A stretch of 64,000 nt of DNA from Larimichthys crocea (Eukaryota; Chordata; Actinopteri; Sciaenidae), in NCBI RefSeq assembly GCF_000972845.2, contig NC_040027.1, positions 14,747,760 to 14,811,759 of the forward strand, in the 5' to 3' direction. The notes beneath the pieces were generated by a model. The model was given only the letters and a program-made list of their open reading frames with translations, did no database searches and had not been told where the DNA came from. The position numbers were made by a program, and so were the translations under genes. This document shows positions 12,301 through 20,860 of this stretch, in pieces (position 1 is the first letter of the stretch; each line of letters opens with the position of its first letter).

Positions 12301-13905
12301 GCGGTGGCTCCAGCAGCATCCCTGTCCTGGAAACATTCACAGATGTTTAGATTCAGCTTGATGGAGACAAATTCATCTCCTCTGGGCTTATTGAAATGTA
12401 AACTCCCTTCATTATCAAGACAAAGTGACTTCATTACTTATTACCACAGTAAGAAAAGGACGCCTCACCGTGGGTTTATGTTCTGACTTTGGGGGTGATT
12501 AAAAGGACACTAGATGACCTGACGGTTCATAGGTTAAAACCAAATTCGATAAATAGGTGAGACTAAGATCATTAAGAGCTTAAAAGAATTCAGAAAAAGA
12601 AATTGATTCTGAAGCAGACAAGTAGCCAGAGAAAAGGTTGCACTCTGGTAATGTTCTTAAGATGATAAAAGTTATATTTCTAATGTGAGATTCAGAATTA
12701 AGATCTGAATTTAAAGGTAACTCAGGTTTTTTTTTATTTGATTTGTTGACAGGGTTTTAATATCAGTGCTTGTAGTTTCATGTTTAGTTTCTCTCTGAGA
12801 TTCTGTATCAATAATTACAACTTTGGTTTTGTCCTGACTGAGCTGTAGAAAATTCTCCACCATCCATAACTTGAGGTCTAAAATGCAGTCAAGAAGGGCT
12901 TCTACTAGCCCTGGTAAATTATCAAGACAGGTGAAAGGCCTTCATTACTCATATGCTCAAAGAATACAGTGCAAGAATATTATTTCTTTTAATATTATAT
13001 TAAAGTTTTTTCAAAGCTACTGTGGGGATTCGTTATGAGGACTAATTAAGGGATTGAGGAAGTAAAAAATAAGAAACTAAACTACTACCTATGTAACAGT
13101 GTTCCTATTTCCTTTCTGGTCTAATCAAGACATTTTATAAACCTGATTCCTGACCTCGTGCCCCACTGTGGTGAGGTAATCCACTCCCAGTTCACAGGCA
13201 TCTGATTCTTTAATTCTAGTCAAGATTCTGCAAATCCAATCATAAAGGACCTCTACACTTTGAGAAACAAGAGACGGGGGTAGGCTTGACTCTTCTGCTA
13301 AGTTCAGTAGGTCTCCTTAAGCATCTGGACATAATTACACTTGCTACAAAACACTAATGGATATCCAGTAAGTCAACACCAAATGATGTAATCAGTTGGT
13401 AATACATCTGAAAAGGTAGTGTACAGTACCTTCTTACAACTGTAGTGATGTAACCTCACTCTGGGATCAGTCAGATGACCGTCTAAAGCCATCGCCTTGA
13501 CTGAGTTGGTAGAAATTACCAGGAAACCTGTACATGTGGCACCCCTCCAAGGCATTTGAGCTGTCAGGGTAGGTTTCCGTTCTTTCTCTCTGCGTGCACA
13601 GATAAACTTACCTCAATGTTACAGCCTCCTTGGTCAGCCAGCCATTGCAGCTCCCGGATGTGGCCGGTAGCTGCTGCATCGTGTGCCGGTGAGGCTCCAT
13701 TCAAGGCCCGGGCATCAGCCGCCAGCCCAAGCTCGCCCACCAGGAACTGCAGGCACTCCAGGCGTCCACACCTTGCGGCGTGGTGCACCGGGCCGGCACC
13801 TTGAGCATCAGTGATGGCGGGTGCGAGGTGACCAGAAGACGCTAGCTCCCTCAGGGTTACAAGATCCCCGGCTCGAGCCGCCTGGATGGCCCGATGAAGC
13901 ACCAT
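602..13905 (-). CDS. espnl: espin-like protein (espnl), whole coding span
   Basis: Coding exons in transcript order are 13905-13612, 12326-12136, 9656-9470, 9379-9197, 9082-8951, 3358-3194, 3086-2945, 2825-2653, 2567-2403 and 1558-602. All junctions are GT-AG and keep frame, giving about 862 codons; human ESPNL is somewhat longer (about 1000). The protein has an N-terminal ankyrin array (residues ~1-329), a variable proline/serine-rich linker, an espin-type block containing [20 protein letters not shown], and a C-terminal region absent from espin itself, which is why I call espin-like rather than espin. Known role of the family: actin-bundle elongation and class III myosin cargo in hair-cell stereocilia. 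scly lies directly upstream in the same orientation, as in human. The shortfall in length may mean a linker exon in the 3359-8950 intron was missed. Confidence 0.9.
3359..8950 (-). other. espnl: espnl large intron
   Basis: This 5.6 kb intron joins the last ankyrin exon (phase 0) to the EACADKP exon (phase 0). No convincing coding exon was found in it. It holds a GC-richer unique stretch at about 7840-8260 and another at about 4860-5040 that look more constrained than their surroundings. It also has short poly-A/T runs and an exon-like segment at 5853-6017 that has no compatible open frame. The largest open frames here (6082-6531 minus, 4322-4576 minus) have no recognisable protein content. 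Confidence 0.7.
8951..13905 (-). CDS. espnl: espnl N-terminal ankyrin-repeat exons
   Basis: Five exons: 13905-13612 (start ATG at 13903-13905, begins [20 protein letters not shown]), 12326-12136, 9656-9470, 9379-9197 and 9082-8951. They encode tandem ankyrin repeats with the usual signatures, such as [65 protein letters not shown] and [13 protein letters not shown]. The order and spacing match espin and espin-like proteins nearly repeat for repeat. Phases agree at every junction; for example the exon at 12136 ends in GG, completed to a Gly codon by the first base of the exon ending at 9656. The last exon ends in phase 0 after RYLRAMEKN, the point where espins leave the ankyrin array. Confidence 0.95.
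9657..12135 (-). other. espnl: espnl intron
   Basis: Intron of about 2.5 kb between ankyrin exons. Apart from a short dispersed-repeat fragment near 10362-10436 I see AT-rich unique sequence only. Confidence 0.75.
10362..10436 (+). repeat. fragment of a common fish dispersed repeat
   Basis: The segment beginning atccatccattttctgtaac and running through a gggcgagaggcggggt motif is familiar as the tail of a widely dispersed teleost interspersed repeat. Only a short, decayed piece is present. The family name is not certain from memory. Confidence 0.5.
13127..13203 (-). pseudogene. orphan copy of part of the scly PLP-lysine exon
   Basis: These ~77 bases inside espnl intron 1 closely match scly 15987-16062: the end of the exon carrying the PLP lysine, its donor site and the start of the next intron. 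On the minus strand the copy still reads [16 protein letters not shown], versus [16 protein letters not shown] in scly. The catalytic lysine codon AAG has become GAG. Matching stops abruptly just upstream of the Asp codon, and no flanking scly exons accompany it. It is a non-functional duplicated fragment 2.9 kb from its source, in the same orientation. Confidence 0.8.
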
Positions 13906-14695
13906 CCCCCGGCTGCTATGAGTAGGTTATGGCACACAGACCGAGCTCCCTGGAGTTCTGTGGATCCCGGCAGGTTACCATCTCTTCCTCTCTCATGCTC
14001 TCATACAACGCACTCATTGCCTCGTCCAGAGCCAGGAAAAGTGACACCCGAGCGGCAGCCAGCTGGCCAGCACGGCCGTTGGAGAGAGGAGGAGGAGGAG
14101 GAGAGGGGGTCAGAGCCAGCGAGATAGAAAGGTAATGAAAGACGGGTGGAGGCGCACCACTCGTGGCCTCCTGCTCTCCTTTGTGTGGCACTGACCATAT
14201 GCTGGCACACGCACCAACGCTTCACTGGAGATGGGGGAGCTGAGGCAGCACGGAAACTTAAGTAATGGGAGAAGTCAGAGCCAAGGCATGGTGAATTACA
14301 ATGAGTGTTATTTTTTACAACTATTTTAAAAATTCATTTGAGTGGGGATGACTAAAGAGCGGAGAAATCTGCGAGATTATAATCTGCAGGGAGGATTTTA
14401 CGGTTGATTAGATTAATTTAAAACACGTATGTAAATATTTTATTGCAATAACACTCATACATGAAGGCCTCAATCCAATTAGCTGATTAGGTCCTCGGCA
14501 TGACCTGATGGAAGCCGAGAACAGTCATCTCTCTTCATAACATCACCCCCCGGGTCTCTTCAAGTTCTTCCCTTTTATTATTTATATGAAATATTTCATC
14601 CACTTTCCACGATCGGTTAATGTAACAATAACCACATGATGTATTTTTAATTCTCTACATCCTTATTTGACCTTCAGGGTAACATGTTTGTGCCA
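13906..14695 (-). promoter_or_regulatory. espnl 5' region / scly 3' flank
   Basis: About 800 bases separate the espnl start codon from the scly stop codon. The espnl-proximal part (13910-14240) is GC-richer with a purine-rich run at 14080-14130, fitting a 5' UTR and proximal promoter. No TATA box is obvious. An AATAAA for scly lies at 14574-14579 (minus strand), about 120 bases past its stop. Open frames here on both strands are short and look incidental. Confidence 0.5.
14574..14579 (-). terminator. scly: probable scly polyadenylation signal
   Basis: AATAAA on the minus strand about 120 bases downstream of the scly TGA, a typical distance for a short 3' UTR. Confidence 0.5.
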
Positions 14696-17600
14696 TCAGT
14701 CCATTTCTTCCAACCGTTTCACAGCTTCCCTCAGGTCCTCCACGACTGCGTCCACGTCTGCTTTGGTCGTCCCTCTGCCCACGCTCAGCCTCAGGGCGTT
14801 CGCTGCCACCTTGGAGGGAACGCCGCAGCTCAGGAGGATATGGGAAGGCCTTGTGGGAGACAGAGTGCAGTGCAAGGGAGTTGTGTAATGACGGATAAAA
14901 GCGTAAATAGGGGGGAAAACTTCATTTTTACCTGTTTCCACTGTCTGAGTGGCAAGCGGCGCCAACACTGGCCAGCAGCCTCGTACAGTTGGACAATACC
15001 CTCCAGCCTAAAGCAGGAGAGGGGGGAGATTAATCATTCAGAGCCTTTGTAGTTTACAAATAGCCCCGCGCGGGTCATGAACTGTCTCTGACAAACATTG
15101 GTGTAAGGTTAGAGGACGCTGTGTTGGACTGACATGCCAAAACAGACATAAGACAGAGACGGAAGACTCATGACATCACCTTGTAATGTAGGGCCAAGGA
15201 TGGACACATTACATGTGTTGGGGAGGATATCGGAGCCTGGGTAATGGCTGTTGAAGTGAATCTTGTCTTTAAAGACGACCTGGAAAGGAGAATATATTGG
15301 TGTTATGCTTTTTTAATGTATCAAATATATTTTACATATTTCATCTCTCTAAATGGGATCAAACTTACCTTCAGTCGTTCTTCCAAGTGAAGTTTGGTGC
15401 TTCGCATGTGACTCTCATAATCTGACAGGTTAGAGGTCACCAGCTCTGCAGCCTAACAGACACACAATAAATGAGCAGATATAAATAAAGCACCATATGA
15501 CACGTTTAATGACTTAATGAAGAAGTAAATCTAATTTGAATAAGTACGACACGATGTTATAATAATGATTATGGTTGGAAAATAAGCAAGAAAACCATGT
15601 AACTAATTGTGGTGCTATCCCAGTAACAGATACTGTATACGGAGCAGGAAACATACCTTCCCTAAACCAGCAATCATTGGTGTGTTTTCTGTGCTGTAAA
15701 AGAGAGAAAACATACTCGTATTTATATGTGCAGAGCTCTGCTCTTGGCTGGTGATTCATGCATATTCAGTACTTATTGAAAATTCCTCAGGTAAGCCAAT
15801 GTAGCCTGATACCCCGGCCTGAAGTTTCTCTCCTGTCCTCCTCCAAACAGCATCGGATACAATGGTGTTCCCGTCCCAGGGCCGTTCACATACAAAGCAC
15901 CAATCCGAGGGGCATAGAACTGTTAATGTAACAAAGCCTGTCAATAAAACGTGTTTCTATTTTTCTTTCTAAAGCCTTACCAAAATATTTTAGAAACCAG
16001 ATTCCTGACCTTGTGCCCCACTATGGTGAGGTAATCCACTCCCAGCTCACAGGCATCTACGCGGATTTTCCCCAGAGCCTGGGCAGCATCAGTGTGGAGC
16101 AGGATCCTGAGCCGCTCGCGCTGCTTGTTGAGAGACTTTATCCTCTGACAGATCTCTTGGACCGGCTTGACAAGAGGAAGACACATTCGACTGTACTATA
16201 CGCAGAGCTACTGTATCAGTACTGTGAAAAGATGCACTTATGGACAGGGGGTGAAAGTAAGCCGGCAAACCGGTAGCACTAAAAGATTCAGTGGCGGTAC
16301 GCAGTACCAGGAAGATGAGAGTGGTTGCCTGGAATGAGGCTCTCATTCAGAAAAGGTCACGGACACACTTTCAACGTGATTTAAATATCTGTCAGTTATC
16401 ATCTGCAGACATTTTAAATAAAAAGAGAGAAACACTACAAAACAGTCACATTTTTTAATCTCCCACAGCCTACAGTAAAATATTGAAATGTTTTTATTTG
16501 TTTAGGTTTTGACTTTACTATTTTAAAATGCATGAAGTGAGAGAGAGATGAAGGTATGGTAAGGGCAAGAATTTAAAACTACTTTCACCCCTGCTTATAA
16601 AAGAGGCCGTCAGGTTTCCGAGCCTCTTTCTCCTTCTTACCATGATGACTCCTGTTTCATTGTTGGCCAGCATGACAGAGACGAGACAAGTGTTGGGACG
16701 CACCGCAGCGATGACGTCCTCCACCTCCACACGAGCCGTCACCTTAGACACCGACACGAATGTCACATCTGTGACACAAACATAGTTAAAATTTAAAAAG
16801 TATCTCTGTTCTCCTGGTATTCATCTGAATTAAACTTTACAGGAATGGCCTCCTTACCTGCTTTGCCATCTTTCTGTAGCTGCTCAGCGACTAGTTTGAC
16901 CGAGTCATGCTCCACATTAGAGGTGATAATGTGAGGAAGGCTGTCGCTTCCATTCTGTTGCCCCTCACCTCCCTCTGCAGCCCTGCAGCTCCTCCTGAAG
17001 TGCTCTACGGCAGTGTGGAGCACCAGGTTATTGGCCTGAAAGAAGGTTTGTTTAATATGAACCAACGTTGCATGTGTAATAAAGCTACAGTAACAGTAAT
17101 GATTACCTCTGTTCCACCGGATGCGAAAATGATGTCTTCTGCTTTACCTCCAACCATTCTCGCCACGTTCTCTCTGGACTGATTAATCAGTGCTTTGGCT
17201 TTCACACCTAGAAATAAAAATAATTTACACAAAAAGAACTTTTTTTTATTGCATGCATGCTGAAATCCAGCATTATTGGTTTGGTAATTAGGGCAAAGCG
17301 GCTCTTGCTTTGCATTTCTGACTCTAACATCTGGCTTTTTGATGCAGCTTTAAGGTTCCTTCACCTGCTATGTAATTGCTACTCGGGTTTCCCCAGGCAT
17401 CTTGCAGGGCTTCAGAGATGGTCTTGATCACTTCTGGTTCCAGTGGCGTCGTGGCATTGTAGTCCATGTAGATCCTACATTATATTAATTACGTTGAAGA
17501 GAAACTTTCTCAATTCAGTTTATTTCTGTGTTGAATGAACGACCGATACGACATGACCAACATAAACCATCCTACCTGTCTAGATTCATTTCTGAATGAT

Positions 17601-19145
17601 GGCGAGTAAAGGTGACAGCACTCCTAGGGAGAAATAACATATTTAGTACATCTCACTTAAATTATACTAGACTGTAAATTTCCAATTTTCCTGCGTTAAT
17701 TATATTTATTATGCTGCGCAATTATTCTTCATAAGATAGACATCTTACGAAGGATAATTTAATTATCTCACATCGGGGGAAATCATTTGTCGCAGCACAA
17801 TTCGGAAAAGAAATGACTTATAAATAAGAAATATATGGAAAAAGTGTCTGACAGGAGGTGAGAGGAGTGGCTCATGATGAACATCCTCCTCTCCCCCACT
17901 TCCTCTATGGAGTCTAGAGGTCGGTCCAGGACAGAGTTGGACCTCTTGACCGGTTTGTTAAATCCTTTCCCCTCCCCAGCAGATGACTGCGTAGAATAAT
18001 GCAGATGTGTCTTAGAAAGAGTCCTGCACACTCTGCACATGACTTTGACCCCGTTTATACAGGACATGTGTGTCCGGCACTGTGAAATGATTATTTTTAG
18101 TATATCTTAGATTTTTTCTATTTTATTTTTTATTCACGAGTCAGTTCTTATCCACCTTGTGTACACAAGCAGCTGTAACAAGTGAATTTGATCAATAAAT
18201 CTGATCTTATAGTGATGCTGGTTAATCTACAAATGCGACTGGTAGTGAATAAAATGTCTTTCGGACAGAGACAGCTTCCTCTGAGTCACTTTAATGTTGA
18301 CCTCTCTGACAGTGTCAACAAAAACGTAAAACATTATAAGCTTCATAAAAGTATTTTTTATTTATAGCAGGGTTTGTCGTCGTATCGGATCACACCGTAC
18401 CAGTGTACACAATACAAAATAATAATAATAATAAGGTCACTCATTGTCTACAGTCTAATTTAATCATATCTCTATTTATTCAGATTTATCTTATAGGTTC
18501 ATTTCAATTTTAATGTGTTTACATGCTGAACGGATGCTTGAGATCAATAAAGTATCTATATCTGCCTATAATAAATCTGATCTTACATTAAAATTATTAC
18601 AGCAATGCAGAAATTATGACTTTATTAATTTATCTAACACTGTATAACTCTTTGAGGAATAAATATGATGATGACAGTTGCAACTATAATGTGTTTTAGA
18701 CAGACAGAGACGTGAATAATTAATATATCACTGAATAATAAGACTAAATATTGATGGTTTAGCTGTTTTCTGTGTAGTGCAGACAGTTTAAATAATAACA
18801 AATAATAATAATAATGTTTGTGTACAGGTCTTATAATGCCAGCTGGGTTACACAGGCACGTTTTAGCGTTACCATCTGTCAGCTAACGTTACACTGTAAC
18901 ACGTTACACGTTACTTGTAACGACTGTATTTGTAGTTTATTCAAATCAACACACCTGCTAACTAAAGCTAACCAGCGCTGCTAACTAATACTTTCGTTAC
19001 GTTTAAGATTTTACAACTTTAAACTAAAGTTTCAGGCTCTCACACTGAGTCAGGTGTGCTCTCCTTCGTCAGGCTTTGTGTCTGACCTTGTAAAGTCAGG
19101 TGAAGATGTCCCGGACAGGTTTTTATGACTGTCTGTGTCAATCAT
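14696..19145 (-). CDS. scly: selenocysteine lyase (scly), complete coding span
   Basis: PLP enzyme that splits selenocysteine into alanine and elemental selenium, feeding selenoprotein synthesis. Exons: 19145-19087, 17623-17576, 17474-17365, 17207-17107, 17035-16858, 16768-16641, 16165-16010, 15919-15813, 15693-15657, 15452-15369, 15279-15180, 15007-14932, 14849-14696. They sum to 1338 nt, 445 codons plus stop, equal to human SCLY, with every phase consistent. Motifs: [16 protein letters not shown] near the N-terminus, [37 protein letters not shown], the PLP lysine in [10 protein letters not shown] (end of exon 16010-16165), [18 protein letters not shown], and the active-site cysteine in [13 protein letters not shown] (exon 14932-15007). 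Exon 1 encodes [20 protein letters not shown]; it was chosen because its donor phase joins exon 2 exactly and it has an in-frame ATG. A shorter start at the exon-2 ATG (17589-17591) is possible. Confidence 0.96.
17783..18067 (-). other. small open frame inside scly intron 1, unrecognised
   Basis: A 94-codon ATG-initiated frame lies in the scly first intron on the same strand. Its first ~35 residues are rich in Cys, Arg, Lys, Ser and Thr with no acidic residues ([20 protein letters not shown] and on), resembling a mitochondrial presequence. The next stretch ([20 protein letters not shown]) has a normal soluble-protein composition, and the last 20 residues turn into low-complexity hydrophobic sequence that looks like intron read-through. 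An AATAAA lies ~80 bases downstream at about 17704. It could be a nested small gene, an alternative first exon of scly, or chance. I do not recognise a family. Confidence 0.25.
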
Positions 19146-19420
19146 CAGCTAACTAGCTGCTAGCCGGTTTGTGTGAGAGAGGATGAGGCGGCGTGCCGCG
19201 GTTGCCAGATGTCTTAAAGGCAAATCCGCATTTTATTATTAGAGAACGCACAAAACAGTGTGTAAAGTATAAAAAATCATTGTTTTGTAAACGGTCTGTG
19301 GTTTATTACATGGTTAATATTTATACAAAGTTAAAATGTTTGTAAAAACAAAGATATTTCTGTCTTTTTTTAAACAGTAGCAAGAGTTAATGCTTAATAA
19401 GTAGGATCACCTGTTTACTG
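19146..19420 (-). promoter_or_regulatory. scly: scly 5' UTR and promoter side
   Basis: The start codon is at 19143-19145; the ~60 bases upstream on the minus strand are GC-richer (gccgcctcatcctctctcac region, 19146-19195). The local sequence then becomes AT-rich. No TATA box is apparent, as expected for a broadly expressed gene. Confidence 0.4.
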
Positions 19421-19427
19421 AAAACAC

Positions 19428-19725
19428 CAGTCACTTTACTGCAAGTGGACTTCTCTCAGGAACACAAATGCTTTCAAAGAACAGTTACAGTCACAGTAGG
19501 TTTCAGTGAAATGTTAATGCGGGTTGTCAAAACAACTCTCTGTTGTCTGTACTGTTTGCAGGCAGGTTGTCTTGGCACCACCTTTCTGTGCATGTTTGTA
19601 GCTCACAGCTCCACCTTCTTTCAATCCTGAAACCAGTTGGCCCGCAGGTCACTTTTCAGTTTTCCTTTCTTAGTTTGTCCTTAATGAACCCCTGCTCCCT
19701 GCAAACAAGTTTTGTTAGGTGTATA
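19428..19725 (-). pseudogene. relic of duplicated CYP2 5' flanking region
   Basis: This stretch aligns, in the same orientation, with the sequence just upstream of the intact CYP start codon (about 23420-23725). Shared blocks include cttggcaccacctttctg, then tgtttgtag, ccttcttt and gtccttaat, plus caagtggac/gaagtggac and acacaaatg near the gene end. No CYP exon follows on the scly side. The simplest reading is an old tandem P450 duplication whose coding part has been deleted, leaving the promoter side. Confidence 0.6.
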
Positions 19726-19777
19726 TATATATATATATGTTTTGAATATGATCCTGAACCTTATTATGTCTTTAGTA

Positions 19778-20223
19778 CAGTGGTTCTTAACTTTGTTGGA
19801 GGTACCGAACCCCACCAGTTTCATATGCTCATTCACCGAACCCTTCTTTAGTAAAAAATAAAATATGATTTTTTTTACTGGTGCACAAAATGAACCGTGC
19901 ATTAACATCACCTTGTTCAAATAACAAAACCAACACAGTGCATGAACTCACAACAACTTACCTCAGTGTGACTTCTGCTGTTGCCTTTGAGAGACCAGTT
20001 CAGATATGCGTGGCTTCACCTTGGCAAGTGCCAGTCTCATGTCATTTTCACAGCAAAGTCTGTTCCTTTTCTTAGTTTTTATGTCCAGCATCCTCGAAAA
20101 CGATTGCTCACAAAGATATGTTGTAACAAATGGTATAAAAAATTCCAGGGCGGAGGCTCCACCTGACCGAGACCGACTCACCGAACCCCTAGGGTTCGAT
20201 CGAACCCAGGTTAAGAACCACTG
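19778..20223 (-). mobile_element. non-autonomous hAT element carrying a transposase C-terminal fragment
   Basis: The element is 446 bases long. Its ends are inverted repeats (cagtggttcttaac on the left, gttaagaaccactg on the right), and it is flanked by a perfect 8-bp target duplication ctttagta at 19770-19777 and 20224-20231, diagnostic of hAT insertions. On the minus strand, 19963 to about 20165 encodes the hAT C-terminal dimerisation region, with FIPFVTTYLCEQSFSRMLDI and LRLALAKVKPRISEL-like residues, as in ZBED/FAM200-type transposases. Most of the transposase is missing, so this is an internally deleted or truncated copy that depended on an autonomous relative. Confidence 0.9.
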
Positions 20224-20628
20224 CTTTAGTATTACTAGTTGGTAGCAGTATATCAAATAAATCCATAATAATAATTAATAATAATGGTGTGTTCCTTGTT
20301 TGTGAATGAAATACCATGCGAGTGATTACTAGAAAGTGTAAAATTAAGCAGTGCTAACTACTAACTACTATAACTTCTCTTTGCAATTTTATTGATTATT
20401 ATTGAGGTGATATGATTATTGATGTGTGTTGGTCTGACAACAGACATACAGAACAACAGAAACTAATAATCAGGGTAAGTCATCTATATATTGTTGGAAA
20501 TTAAATAAAATTAATGTCAACAACTGTCAACGTAACAAATATTATGACATTTTATTTTAGTGGCCTCTGTTAGGTGTGATGCTGAACATGGATCATACAG
20601 CAAAATGTTTGCACTCTGTTAACATGTT

Positions 20629-20634
20629 TTTATT
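20629..20634 (-). terminator. probable CYP2 polyadenylation signal
   Basis: AATAAA on the minus strand about 230 bases past the CYP stop codon. Confidence 0.45.
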
Positions 20635-20860
20635 GTCAGCCAAGTATACTTCGAAACTTTATATATTCAGATACATTTTGTGTTTGCAACATACAATAAG
20701 CTTGATACATCGGTCTATCTTTCTATCTTGAATTTATAGCCAGTTGCAGTTTATGGTGAGAAAATTGGTGAAATCTCTAGACAACATTTCCCCCCCACAG
20801 ACAGTTGAAACTCTCACTGTGTCATAAAAAAAAAAAATTAAGAGGTTCCAACTCTCTTTG

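Noticed and set aside
13916..14225. Proline/serine-rich minus-strand frames upstream of espnl
   Set aside because: Out of frame with the espnl ATG and lying over a purine/pyrimidine-biased 5' UTR; looks incidental.
20189..20208. Palindrome around ggttcgatcgaacc suggesting a tRNA T-loop
   Set aside because: Lies in the sub-terminal part of the hAT element; no cloverleaf can be built around it.
19963..20256. 97-codon minus-strand frame as a host gene
   Set aside because: It is the transposase tail inside the hAT element, not an independent gene; its first residues come from the terminal repeat and flank.
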